DNA of 64,000 bases, taken from assembly GCF_026104355.1 (NCBI RefSeq), contig NZ_CP110535.1, positions 682,001-746,000 of the forward strand. Reading direction: 5' to 3'. Below the pieces are notes generated by a model. The model was not told where the DNA came from. It saw nothing but the letters and a program-made list of their open reading frames with translations, and did no database searches. The DNA comes from Halomonas sp. BDJS001. Lineage in GTDB: Bacteria > Pseudomonadota > Gammaproteobacteria > Pseudomonadales > Halomonadaceae. Of the stretch, positions 46,525-55,145 are shown in pieces (position 1 is the first letter of the stretch; each line of letters begins with the position of its first letter). The translations under genes were made by a program, and so were the position numbers.

Positions 46525-46763
46525 TTTAAAGTCCTCTGAATTGCTTTTTTCAAGAGCGTTGGTTTGGTTTTTAGCTACACGTTTTAATAAAATGTTATCT
46601 GAAGCAATAAGCTTGAGTTGGCTTTGACGTAGGCTATTCTGAAACCTCAAGTTAGGTTGAGGTCAAGAGGTGTGAAAAATAAACTTATAGGCATTTTATT
46701 TGAGCTTGAAGAGCTCCCGAACCATACCCGTGTCACGCTTGTTGATGGGGACAAATTGGGCTC

Positions 46764-46908
46764 TAGGCTCTGTCTGAAAACTAGCTGCGCTCGACCATAC
46801 GGCGTTAAAAATCGGCTCAAAGTACTCATTTACACCACGTAAACTCCGTCTGTTCGTCAATTTTTGCCTTGTCTGGCCTTCGCTCGCCGACTTTTCAGAC
46901 AAAGCTTA
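46764..46908. mobile_element. Small MITE-like element with terminal inverted repeats
   Basis: 145 nt bounded by 17-nt inverted repeats with two mismatches, of which the inner 10 nt (TGTCTGAAAA at 46771-46780, TTTTCAGACA at 46892-46901) are perfect. The interior has no gene. The whole 441-nt gap 46525-46965 holds no other feature I can support. I suspect a repeated intergenic element, but copy number cannot be seen here. Confidence 0.4.
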
Positions 46909-46965
46909 GGAGGATGAACGTAAAAGCGTTGGGCAATCGGCGGCGAAAGGAAAGCTCGCTCCGAT

Positions 46966-47313
46966 CTATGATGGGTGTGCTTGAAGCGAATCCTCAGGCA
47001 CCTCGCGCCGGTCGTTCATCCCGTAGTCTCGGATAACGGTGGCGACGCGGAGCCGGTAGTCGGCAAAGATCGTCTGCCGACCCGCTTTCTGGGCAGATCG
47101 GTGAGGTTCGAGTGTCCGCCACTGTCTTATGGCTCCTTCATCCCGCCAAAAAGAGAGCGAAAGAATTTTTCCAGGCTGCGTAAGGCTCTCGAAGCGCTCT
47201 ATCGATATAAAACCGTCGATCTCTTCCAGGTGTCGGCGCAAAGCGTTAGCTGTATCCAGGTAGTCTTGTTTTCGGTTCGTATTGGGAAGCACCTCAAATA
47301 TCACGGCGATCAT
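46966..47313 (-). CDS. Antibiotic-biosynthesis-monooxygenase (ABM) domain protein
   Basis: 115 residues. A ferredoxin-like dimeric alpha/beta-barrel fold is suggested by [65 protein letters not shown], the typical ABM pattern with [12 protein letters not shown]. Members oxidise polycyclic phenols or bind haem; the role here is not known. It overlaps the NIPSNAP gene by 4 nt, forming a two-gene operon divergent from an ArsR-type regulator. Confidence 0.85.
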   Translation of the reverse strand: MIAVIFEVLPNTNRKQDYLDTANALRRHLEEIDGFISIERFESLTQPGKILSLSFWRDEGAIRQWRTLEPHRSAQKAGRQTIFADYRLRVATVIRDYGMNDRREVPEDSLQAHPS

Positions 47314-47657
47314 AAAGCACCCCCCATGTTGAGGGGTTCAATTCCCAGCGTGCCGTTCACCACTTCGACGAAGCTGCGCTCTTCCTTGAGGATAAACCTG
47401 CGCTCTTGGGCCATAGTGAAGTTCGCGTGGCCTTCATCGTCACTCTTCAGTCGCGCTCGGTAGGCCTCATAGGCAGCCAGGCTCTCAAATGCAATTAGGC
47501 CCCAGGCAACATTGTTTGTGCCCTCATGAGGAAGGAAGTAGCCGATAAGGTGGCCACCGCAGCGCGGTATGATTTTCCCCCAGTTCTCGGCGTACTGCTT
47601 GAAGGTGCTGAGCTGGAAGGGATCGATCTCGTAGCGGATGACGCAGGTTATACTCAT
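47310..47657 (-). CDS. NIPSNAP family protein
   Basis: 115 residues. The same dimeric ferredoxin-like barrel class as [69 protein letters not shown] is the NIPSNAP pattern. The C-terminal [15 protein letters not shown] is usual too. It is translated just before the ABM gene (ATGA overlap). The pair could make a heterodimeric small-molecule enzyme; inference only. Confidence 0.87.
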   Translation of the reverse strand: MSITCVIRYEIDPFQLSTFKQYAENWGKIIPRCGGHLIGYFLPHEGTNNVAWGLIAFESLAAYEAYRARLKSDDEGHANFTMAQERRFILKEERSFVEVVNGTLGIEPLNMGGAL

Positions 47658-47770
47658 GGGGTTATCTCCTTGGAAGTTTAATGCGGAAAGCTAATGTAAA
47701 GGGCTAACGTGAAAGGCGAATATGAAAGATAGGGAATTACCACCCCGAGTGGTTCGACCAGGATCGAACG

Positions 47771-48514
47771 ATGAGTGAAAGCCCTAACATTGTGCGTGTC
47801 GCCGCACTTATCGCCGATAACGCTCGGGCGGAGGTGCTTTGCGCCTTAATGTCCGGTCGTGCGCTGACCGCAACTGAACTGGCCAATATGGCCGGTGTTA
47901 CCAAGCAGACCATGAGTTTTCATCTGGGCAAGCTGCTGGACGAAGCGCTTGTGACTGTTGAGCAGCAGGGCCGCCACCGCTATTTTAGGCTTGCGGGCAC
48001 GCAGGTGGCTGAACTCCTGGAGACGCTGATGGGCCTCGCTGTCAGAAGCGAAGGTATCCATCTTGTTACCGGGCCGCGTGACCCCGCCCTCCGTAAGGCT
48101 CGTGTCTGTTACGACCACCTTGCTGGGGAGTTGGGTGTATGGGTATATGAGCAGATGCTCCAGGCCGGTATTTTTCAACTGCACTCGGGAGGGTTGCAGC
48201 TCACCGAGTATGGGCGCGTTTGGTTTCAGCAATTAGGCATCGATACAGATGAAGTTGCGTCTTCAAAACGCTCATTTTGTAGGGGATGCCTCGATTGGAG
48301 TGAGCGCAAAGACCATCTGGCGGGGGCCCTCGGCGCCGCGTTTCTCAACCGTATAGAAGCGCTTGGCTGGGCGAAGCGAGCGGAGAATTCCCGGGCCATT
48401 GTGTTCAGCGCCAAGGGTGAGAAGGCAATATGGGCAATGTTCGCAACGCCAAGCGCGCTACCGGCCCGCACTCAACAACCTGCTGCCACCGGCACGGCTA
48501 CGCAGTTAACCTAG
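47771..48514 (+). CDS. ArsR-type winged-helix regulator with C-terminal extension
   Basis: 247 residues. The N-terminal ArsR helix-turn-helix NARAEVLCALMSGRALTATELANMAGVTKQTMSFHLGKLLDEALVTVEQQGRHRYFRL is followed by a long C-terminal half. That half contains a cysteine and histidines (KRSFCRGCLDWSERKDHLAGALGAAFLNRIEALGWAKR) of the ArsR type found near ABM/NIPSNAP genes. FCRGCLDW is a CxxC-like pair that might sense metal or redox. Divergent from the NIPSNAP-ABM operon with a 113-nt gap, so it is its likely regulator. Confidence 0.87.
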   Translation: MSESPNIVRVAALIADNARAEVLCALMSGRALTATELANMAGVTKQTMSFHLGKLLDEALVTVEQQGRHRYFRLAGTQVAELLETLMGLAVRSEGIHLVTGPRDPALRKARVCYDHLAGELGVWVYEQMLQAGIFQLHSGGLQLTEYGRVWFQQLGIDTDEVASSKRSFCRGCLDWSERKDHLAGALGAAFLNRIEALGWAKRAENSRAIVFSAKGEKAIWAMFATPSALPARTQQPAATGTATQLT

Positions 48515-48603
48515 ACAATATTTATCCACTGACTTGAGGATGTAGTTTTGCATATCTCGGTTGGGAGGATTCTGGACACGTTCGAGCATCCTATTGAGTT
48601 AGC

Positions 48604-48629
48604 GCGCTGGCTCCCAGGGAGGCCAGCGC
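48604..48629. terminator. Hairpin between convergent ArsR and alpha/beta-hydrolase genes
   Basis: The arms GCGCTGGC and GCCAGCGC (8 bp) flank a short TCCC/GGGA inner pairing. It lies in the 124-nt gap between two convergent genes. T-rich sequence follows on the right, but without an unbroken run. Confidence 0.45.
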
Positions 48630-48638
48630 TTCCACTCT

Positions 48639-49832
48639 TTACTGCAAAAATGCCCGCAACGTATCACTCGCCTGGTCGATAGAAACAACGCCATCCAAGT
48701 GGCCTCGATTGCCATCCAGGGTTTCAAGCGTCACTTCAGTGCCGTCTGCTTCAATTAGCTCCGCTGTGCGCCGAACGCCTTCCGGGGCAAAGACAAGGTC
48801 GTCTTCGCTGTAGAGCATTAGCGTGGGCGCCTCGATAGCGGCAAGTCCTTCCTCCAACGAGTCGCCATGGCCTGCGATAAAGGTTTGGTTGGCGCGCACC
48901 AGATAGAGCAGATGGTTGGCATCAGAAGTGGCGGCGCGTGCGGCGGCGATATCATCCAGCGTTTGCTCAATCGCGTAGCGGGCGTTGATATCTTGAGCTG
49001 GGTCGCGCTCTTCATCGGCCCAGTCGCGGTTAAAGGTTTCGTTGGCCCACTGCCAGTGGTTGGCGTTTAGGGTGACCAGCTTCAGTGCTTCCTTTAGGCC
49101 GTCGGTGGGGGGCTCGCCGTCGTAGTAGTTACCCTCGTTCCAGTTGGCATCCAACCGAATCGGCGCTGCCCAGGCGCTTAGCGTGGCCAGCAGCCAGGGA
49201 TCGGCTACGCCGCCGCCGATAACGGGTATCAGGCGCTCGACCCGGTCAGGGTAGGCGCTGGCCCACTCAATCGCCTGCAGTGCACCCATGGAGGCACCCA
49301 TTACCGCATGCAGCGTTTCAATACCTTGGCTTTCAAGTAGCTCGCGCTGTACCTCGACAAAGTCACGGATAGTCACCACAGGAAAGTCCATACCCCAGGG
49401 TTCGCCGGTGTCAGGGTTGATAGAGGCAGGCCCGGTGGTGGTGACGTTGGGATCATTGGCGCCGAGGTTGACCAGGGTATCTGAGGAGATGATGTAGTAC
49501 TCATCGGTATCCAGTGGCTTGCCGGGGCCGATGATCGCGTCCCAGTAGCCGGTGGGTTCGCCATCTGCTTCATAGCGGCCTGCCGCATGGCTGGTGCCTG
49601 AGAAGAAGTGGGTAATCAGAATGGCGTTATCGCGGGCGTCGTTTAATTCACCGTAGGCTTCCCAACCCACTGTCACGTTGGGAATTGTCTCGCCGCCCTG
49701 GGTGGTGAAGCTCTCCATTTCGAAGGTTTGCTTCTCTACGACGCCATCCCAAGCCCAAAGGGGAGAGGCCAAGAGCAGGCCAAGGCTGGAACATAGTATG
49801 GTTGTGAACAGCGTTTGTCGTTTAGATGCCAT
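48639..49832 (-). CDS. Exported alpha/beta-hydrolase of the homoserine O-acetyltransferase (MetX) type
   Basis: 397 residues with a signal peptide (SLGLLLASPLWAWDG), which real MetX enzymes lack. NVTVGWEAYGELNDARDNAILITHFFSGTSHAAGRY and TTGPASINPDTGEPWGMDFPVVTIRDFVEVQRELLESQGI are MetX-like. The catalytic set is nucleophile AVMGASMGALQA, Asp in LYSEDDLVFAPE and His in NRGHLDG. Export makes a methionine-pathway role unlikely; an extracytoplasmic esterase or acyltransferase is more plausible. It has its own strand context, convergent to the ArsR gene. Confidence 0.82.
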   Translation of the reverse strand: MASKRQTLFTTILCSSLGLLLASPLWAWDGVVEKQTFEMESFTTQGGETIPNVTVGWEAYGELNDARDNAILITHFFSGTSHAAGRYEADGEPTGYWDAIIGPGKPLDTDEYYIISSDTLVNLGANDPNVTTTGPASINPDTGEPWGMDFPVVTIRDFVEVQRELLESQGIETLHAVMGASMGALQAIEWASAYPDRVERLIPVIGGGVADPWLLATLSAWAAPIRLDANWNEGNYYDGEPPTDGLKEALKLVTLNANHWQWANETFNRDWADEERDPAQDINARYAIEQTLDDIAAARAATSDANHLLYLVRANQTFIAGHGDSLEEGLAAIEAPTLMLYSEDDLVFAPEGVRRTAELIEADGTEVTLETLDGNRGHLDGVVSIDQASDTLRAFLQ

Positions 49833-49913
49833 TGGGTTGTTTTACCTTAAGAGAGGGGTAGTTGTGATTGTTTTAGGCCGCAGCAGACGGCCATCCTCTC
49901 AGCGTAGTAGGCC

Positions 49914-49970
49914 CTAGCGCATTTTAAATGGATTCAGTCACGTCATTATGCGTTTGAGGCGGAAGTCGAT
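49914..49970 (-). pseudogene. Decayed copy of the ubiH-type gene 3' end
   Basis: Reading on the minus strand, AATCCATTTAAAATGCGCTA encodes NPFKMR plus stop, the same ending (LNPFKMR) as the UbiH-type gene at 51913. The 20-nt stretch shared at 49915-49935 and 51914-51934 has one mismatch. Similarity continues patchily (TCATTATGCG against TCATCATGCG) after a short deletion. It is a remnant with no coding capacity. The other 110-150 nt of this 246-nt gap (49833-50078) show nothing. Confidence 0.55.
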
Positions 49971-50078
49971 TAGGCGTATTTCCCTTAGTGGTGTAAATAG
50001 GCAGCGTCCGGGGATTGAAGCTTTAGTGGCTAGAGGTTTTATAGTAATGGAATCGAATAGTCTAAGTGAGATTAATAG

Positions 50079-50993
50079 ATGGAACATCATCATGGCCATG
50101 TCCACATGGATCCTGCCTCTGGTGACCGGCGTGTCAGTATTGCCATTTGGGCGAACGGGCTCTTAACCGTCGCCCAAATCGTCGGTGGCATTATTTCGGG
50201 AAGCCTATCGCTGATCGCGGATGCACTGCATAATTTTTCTGATATGGCCGCGCTGGTCATTGCCTTTGCCGCCCGCAAAATCGCTAGACGGCCCGCCGAT
50301 GCGCACATGACCTTTGGCTATGGCCGCATCGAGATAGTGGCAGCACTCATTAACTACACCACGCTCATTATCGTCGGCGTCTATCTGATTTATGAAGGCG
50401 CCATGCGCATGATAAATCCCCCTGAAATAGAGGGGTGGATCATTGTGATCATTGGTAGCGTCGCACTGGTGATCGATGCACTTACCGCCATGCTCACTTG
50501 GTCGATGCAGAAAGAAAGCGTCAATATCCGCGCCCTGTTTCTGCACAACTTATCCGATGCGTTAGCCTCTATCGCCGTGATCGTCGGTGGCTCACTGATT
50601 TTGCTGTACGACATGCGTTGGGTAGATCCCGCCATTACGATAGGGATTGCGCTGTATATTCTTTACCTAGCCTTCTCAGAAATTGGTGGCCCTATCCGCA
50701 CGCTGATGCTGGGATCTCCGCCTGACATTGACGGGCAAGGCGTCATTGAAACCGTACGGAACATCGAGGGTGTCCAGGATATTCATCATGTGCACCTGTG
50801 GCAGATGCAGGAAAATGCGGCCGCCCTTGATTGCCACGTGGTCATGACGGAAGCAGGTTGGCAGCGGCTTGAATCAGTGAAAGCAGCGATCAAAGATCAG
50901 CTAAAAAAGCGCTTCAACATTGTCCATTCCAGCTTGGAGTTTGAGCATGTTGATCACGCGCATCAGGATGCCAACCTTTATGGGCATGAGTAA
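50079..50993 (+). CDS. Cation diffusion facilitator (CDF) family metal efflux protein
   Basis: 304 residues with a His-rich N-terminus (MEHHHGHVHMD) that likely gathers metal. Six membrane segments; the zinc-site helices LIADALHNFSDMAALVIAFAARKIA and NIRALFLHNLSDALASIAVIVGG carry the HxxxD pairs. The cytoplasmic ferredoxin-like domain has QDIHHVHLWQMQENAAALDCHVVM. CzcD/ZitB-type zinc or cadmium exporter driven by protons. Together with the Dsb-like gene it lies between two copies of the ubiH 3' end. Confidence 0.92.
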   Translation: MEHHHGHVHMDPASGDRRVSIAIWANGLLTVAQIVGGIISGSLSLIADALHNFSDMAALVIAFAARKIARRPADAHMTFGYGRIEIVAALINYTTLIIVGVYLIYEGAMRMINPPEIEGWIIVIIGSVALVIDALTAMLTWSMQKESVNIRALFLHNLSDALASIAVIVGGSLILLYDMRWVDPAITIGIALYILYLAFSEIGGPIRTLMLGSPPDIDGQGVIETVRNIEGVQDIHHVHLWQMQENAAALDCHVVMTEAGWQRLESVKAAIKDQLKKRFNIVHSSLEFEHVDHAHQDANLYGHE

Positions 50994-51096
50994 CAGGCCA
51001 AAGCACGCTCGTTTAGATGCCTATTTACCATTTGGCTAAATGCCGTAGCGTCCCGACCTGGCTTTTTAACTACACCTTTTAAACAGAGAGAGAAAA

Positions 51097-51774
51097 ATGT
51101 TCAAAAAAACGTCTTTTATGCTTGCGGGGACGTTGATGCTAACGGCTGCCATCGTGATGGTATCAAAACCTGCACTCTTGGATATGCAAGCTGAGGCGGC
51201 CAGTGAGAATGGTGCCCAGGCCGATAGTTCCTTGATGCGTTCACACTCCCCAATCCTGGGGCAAGCAGACGCGCCAGTGACGATTGTTGAGTTTTTCGAC
51301 CCAGCCTGTGAAGCCTGCCGCGCCTTCTACCCACTTACCAAACGTATTCTGGAAACCTATCCGGAAAAAGTGCGGCTAATCGTGCGCTACACGCCTTTCC
51401 ACGGCGACGTATCTGATAAGGCCATTCGTGTGTTGGAAGTCGCGCGTCGTCAGGGGGTGTTCGAACCGGTACTGGAAGCACTGCTGGCTCGCCAGGAGCA
51501 GTGGGCATCTCATGGCAGTTTTGATGAATCCGCTATCCTGGATATCGCCAGCGAAGCGGGTCTTGATCGAGCGGCTGCCGAGGAACAACTTATCTCTGCT
51601 GACGTACAGGCGGTGATCGACCAAGACATGGCGGATGTCAGAGCAAACCATATTCGCCAAACACCGACCTTTTTCATCAATGGCGAACCTTTAGACCCCT
51701 TTGGTATGCAAGCGCTGATTGATGCCGTAGAGAGACATGTACAGGCGACCTCTGAAGCAGAGGATGGCCAGTGA
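51097..51774 (+). CDS. Periplasmic thioredoxin-fold disulfide oxidoreductase (DsbA/BdbD type)
   Basis: 225 residues. An N-terminal membrane anchor or signal (FMLAGTLMLTAAIVMVSKPALLD) is followed by SPILGQADAPVTIVEFFDPACEACRAFYPLTKRILETYPEKVRLIVRYTPFH, with a CEAC active site. IRQTPTFFINGEPLDPFG carries the cis-Pro loop (TP) of DsbA-like folds. It likely oxidises or repairs disulfides in exported or metal-stressed proteins. It follows the CDF gene by 103 nt on the same strand, so metal detoxification is a possible common theme. Confidence 0.88.
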   Translation: MFKKTSFMLAGTLMLTAAIVMVSKPALLDMQAEAASENGAQADSSLMRSHSPILGQADAPVTIVEFFDPACEACRAFYPLTKRILETYPEKVRLIVRYTPFHGDVSDKAIRVLEVARRQGVFEPVLEALLARQEQWASHGSFDESAILDIASEAGLDRAAAEEQLISADVQAVIDQDMADVRANHIRQTPTFFINGEPLDPFGMQALIDAVERHVQATSEAEDGQ

Positions 51775-51885
51775 TGCAGCGCCGGTGGCTTCGCCGCCAC
51801 CCGCGAGGAGAAGCTGTGGGCTGTCCTCGCGGCTGAAGCTAATGCCATCGTCGGTTGCTTGGCCTGCCGTTTTGGCTGTATGCAT
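51775..51885 (-). pseudogene. Fragment of a lipoprotein gene (paralogue of 44650-45072)
   Basis: The minus strand reads AGQATDDGISFSREDSPQLLLAGGGEATG, which aligns with EGQATAEGIRFSREDGQHLLRAGDGEATG of the intact lipoprotein. Nucleotide similarity extends over about 110 nt with small indels. Neither the signal-peptide part nor the 3' end is present, so it is debris. It abuts the stop codon of the Dsb-like gene. Confidence 0.75.
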
Positions 51886-51912
51886 GTAAAGCGGTGTCGG
51901 CCCAAACGAGAC

Positions 51913-53084
51913 TCAGCGCATTTTAAACGGATTCAACCCATTGGCTTGCTGCATCATCATGCGCTTGGCGAACGGAAAGCGCTCGGCCAACTGCAGGCTT
52001 AAATCGCCTAGCTGGCGCAGCGGCTTGGCGCCGGTAAACAGGTGGTGGAAGCTGTCGGTGGCGGCAATCATCGCCTGGTTAGCCGCGCGGCGCTGACACT
52101 CAAAGCGGAGTAGGTTGAGGTAGTCACCGGGGTCGCGACCTGAATGATAATCTCGGCCAGGGTGTCGGCGTCGTGTAGGCCGATATTTAATCCCTGGCCT
52201 GCCAGCGGGTGCACCACGTGGGCGGCATCGCCAATCAGCGCCAGGCGTTTGCCGATATAGCGGTGGGCGTGCTGGCGCTTGATGGGGAAGCTGGCCCGGG
52301 CGACGATGCGGATGAGGTTACCCAGGCGTTTGGGGAAGGCCATTTCAATCGCTGCTTTCAGCGCTTCATCGTCCAGCTGTTCACGGTCTTGGGTGGCTTG
52401 CTCGGTGTCGTACCACACCAGGGAAGCGCGGTGGCCAGGCAGGGGCAGCATGGCGATGGGGCCCGTGGGGGTGAAAACCTGCCAACTGACATCCTGCTGG
52501 GGCAGTTCGGTTTCCACATTAATGATCATGGCCCGCTGGTGGTAGTCGTAGCTGCTAACGCTGATCCCTGCTAGCTCACGCAGGGTCGATTTTGCGCCGT
52601 CAGCGCCGACGATTAAGCGGGCGCTGAGGGTTTTGCCGTTATCCAGCTCCAGCAGGCGGCCAGTGCTCGAGGTGATCGTGCTTAATGGCGCGCACTGGGT
52701 ATAGCAGGTGACGCTGGGCAACTGTTCCAAGCGCTGCCATAAGGCATACTGCAGCGTGCGGTTTTCGATAAAGATACCGAAATCATCCATGCCGCTATCC
52801 TGAGCGGAAAACAGCGAGTGGCCGGTGCCGTCCTGGTTGGAGACATCAATATGCCGAAACGGGCAGCTACGCTCTTCCGGCAGCGCTGTGCCGCTGGCCT
52901 TAACAAAGGCTAACGAGCGTGCATTTAGCGATGAAATGCGCAGGTCATAGTCACCGCTAGGTTCAGCAGGGATGTCGCCTTGCTCCACCAGCCCGACGGA
53001 GAAGCCAGCATGACCCACACGGGCCGCCAGGGCGGCGCCCACCATGCCGCCACCGACAATAATAATGTCATGATCGTGCTGCAT
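51913..53084 (-). pseudogene. UbiH/UbiF/VisC-type FAD-dependent hydroxylase, broken by one frameshift (probable base-call error)
   Basis: Flavin monooxygenase of ubiquinone ring hydroxylation type. The start MQHDHDIIIVGGGMVGAALAARVGHAGFSVGLVE (GxGxxG FAD site) has an AGGAGA ribosome site; the frame is open further to 53222 without conservation. The DG motif SARLIVGADGAKSTLRELAG and the second FAD motif RLALIGDAAHVVHPLAGQGLNIGLHDADTLAEIII follow. The frame then shifts at 52139-52140 (a missing G in a GGG run, CAGGGTCGC read as CAGGTCGC). The other frame continues GRDPGDYLNLLRFECQRRAANQAMIAATDSFHHLFTG to LNPFKMR. Repaired length is about 390, normal. Confidence 0.88.
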
Positions 53085-53190
53085 AAGAGTATCTCCTGGG
53101 TGCACAATAACCGTTAAAGGGCGCGTTGCATGGCCCGCTGTTGCTATACAGTATCGTTGAGTTTGAACCACATTGCCTAGAGGTGAACGA

Positions 53191-54048
53191 TTGACGCAGG
53201 CCGTGGAAATGGCAGAAAGCATTGCTCAGGCGGGAGAGGAGCTGGCGGCGTTTATTCAGCAGCACCCCAAACTGTGGGTGATTACCGGTGCCGGTGTGAG
53301 TACTGACAGCGGCATTCCGGACTATCGTGATGCGGATGGCCAGTGGAAGCGGCCACCCCCGGTGCAGCATGGCGACTTCATGAGTTCTCATCACGTTCGC
53401 CAGCGCTACTGGGCCCGCGCGCTGATCGGTTTTAGCGCCATGCGCGAAGCCCAAGCCAGCGGCGCGCACCGCGCGTTGGCCGCGCTGGAGTCCCAGGGGT
53501 ATATCCAGCAGTTGGTGACCCAAAACGTTGACCGCTTGCATCAGCGCGCCGGTTCGCGCCGGGTGATCGACCTGCATGGCCGGGCAGATATGGTGAAGTG
53601 CATGGTGTGTGACTATCAAATGATGCGCCACGCCATGCATGCCGAAATGGCGCGTATGAATCCTAGCTTTGCAGGTTTGCAGGCGGGACACGCTCCGGAT
53701 GGCGACGCCGATTTAGAGACTGACTTCAGCAGCTTTCATATTTTCGACTGCCCGCGCTGTAGCGGCATTCTTAAACCTGACGTGGTGTTTTACGGCGATG
53801 TGGTGCCCGCCGAACGGCGGTTGGCCGCGCAGGTAGCGTTAGCTGAGTCGGATGCAGTGCTCGCAGTAGGCACTTCATTAATGGTGTTTTCCGGCTACCG
53901 CTTCTGCCGCGCCGCCCATGATCGGGGCATACCGCTGGCATCGCTTTCCCTCGGTGTGACCCGGGCCGATGCGCTGTTAACCCACCAGTGGCGGGCGCCG
54001 TTAACACCGGTGCTGGAGCAGGCTGTTCGCTGTTTGCAGGATACTTAG
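53191..54048 (+). CDS. Sir2-family NAD-dependent protein deacetylase
   Basis: About 285 residues, starting most probably at TTG 53191, which has AGAGGTG 5 nt upstream; TTG 53173 and ATG 53209 are alternatives. Sirtuin motifs: LWVITGAGVSTDSGIPDYRDADGQWKR, QNVDRLHQRAGSRRVIDLHG (catalytic His), zinc CysX2Cys pairs MVKCMVCDYQ and FDCPRCSG, and ILKPDVVFYGDVVP. It removes acyl groups from lysines using NAD. Divergent from the UbiH-type gene, with overlapping promoters in 106 nt. Confidence 0.92.
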   Translation: MTQAVEMAESIAQAGEELAAFIQQHPKLWVITGAGVSTDSGIPDYRDADGQWKRPPPVQHGDFMSSHHVRQRYWARALIGFSAMREAQASGAHRALAALESQGYIQQLVTQNVDRLHQRAGSRRVIDLHGRADMVKCMVCDYQMMRHAMHAEMARMNPSFAGLQAGHAPDGDADLETDFSSFHIFDCPRCSGILKPDVVFYGDVVPAERRLAAQVALAESDAVLAVGTSLMVFSGYRFCRAAHDRGIPLASLSLGVTRADALLTHQWRAPLTPVLEQAVRCLQDT

Positions 54049-54105
54049 CACTGTTTGTAACCCCTTTGGGATCAATTGCTTGTCGCAAGAGAAATAAGAG
54101 CCTGG

Positions 54106-55002
54106 CTACGCCACTGACTGCGTTCGCGCTTTGATGTTTTTTATATCGCGTCCTGGGGGCAATCCAAACAGACGGCTATACTCGCGCGTGAACTGCGAGA
54201 CACTCTCGTAACCAACTGCGTAAGCCGCGTGGCTGATTATCTCTCCCTTCGACAACATCATCCTACGAGCCTCGATCAAACGGAGCTGTTTTTGAAATTG
54301 GAGAGGCGTCAGGGAAGTGATGGATCTGAAATGCTCATAAAACGAAGATAGGCTCATACCGGCGGTTTCTGCCAGTTGCTCTATGCGGAGCGGCTCAGCA
54401 AAATGTTGACGGATGAATGACACCGCGCGTGCAATGCGATTGGCGTGGCTGCCAACAACACCAAGGCGCCGAATTGCAGCGCCATGGCGTCCTGTCATCA
54501 GCCAAAAATGTAGCTCTCGAATTAACTGATTCTGGAGTATAGCCAATGATCCTGGGCGCTCAATAAGACGCATTAGGCGCAATGCAGCGTCAGAAACGTC
54601 TCTCTCTGTTGTATCAACACGGACGGGCCTATCGGTGTCTAGCGAGCTGGCATCTATCTCAACGGCAAGATCCTCAATGACGGTGGGATCAAGTTCAAGT
54701 ACGAGCGAGAGGTAGGGGGCTTTAATACTAGCCCGCGTGATCTGACTAACGGTGGGGACGTCAGCGGTAATCACGAGGGACTCGCCTGCACCAAGGTCAT
54801 AAGTGCGGTTTCCCATGATGACTCGTTTGCTGCCTTGAAGCACCATGGCCACCAATGGTTTGTCTATATTGAAGTGTAATGCAGTAGGCCTAGTCTGACG
54901 AATAATCGTCAAACCAGGGATAGGTGTTTGAGTAACGCTGGTCGTCGAACCAACGCGTGCCTCTGCATATCGGTGCACTGTCTCAAGTAGGTTTTCATTC
55001 AT
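54106..55002 (-). CDS. AraC-family transcriptional regulator (AraC_N sensor)
   Basis: 298 residues. The N-terminal AraC_N sensor pattern is TPIPGLTIIRQTRPTALHFNIDKPLVAMVLQGSKRVIMGNRTYDLGAGESLVITADVPTVSQI. The C-terminal HTH pair is LRIEQLAETAGMSLSSFYEHFRSITSLTPLQFQKQLRLIEARRMM and ISHAAYAVGYESVSQFTREYSRLFGLPPGRDI. This subgroup often controls a divergent SDR oxidoreductase, and exactly that lies next to it (55146). AT-richer than the neighbouring genes. Confidence 0.9.
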   Translation of the reverse strand: MNENLLETVHRYAEARVGSTTSVTQTPIPGLTIIRQTRPTALHFNIDKPLVAMVLQGSKRVIMGNRTYDLGAGESLVITADVPTVSQITRASIKAPYLSLVLELDPTVIEDLAVEIDASSLDTDRPVRVDTTERDVSDAALRLMRLIERPGSLAILQNQLIRELHFWLMTGRHGAAIRRLGVVGSHANRIARAVSFIRQHFAEPLRIEQLAETAGMSLSSFYEHFRSITSLTPLQFQKQLRLIEARRMMLSKGEIISHAAYAVGYESVSQFTREYSRLFGLPPGRDIKNIKARTQSVA

Positions 55003-55145
55003 GAATTAAACATTAAGCGCTACCCTTTCGTCTCGCAACATTGTTGGAGGAATAGGCAAAAGGTGCCGAGTATCCAGCAACAAGAATAGGAGCGTGTCGG
55101 CGATAGTACTGATGGGCACAATGCTCACCAGCACAGGAGCTTTTC

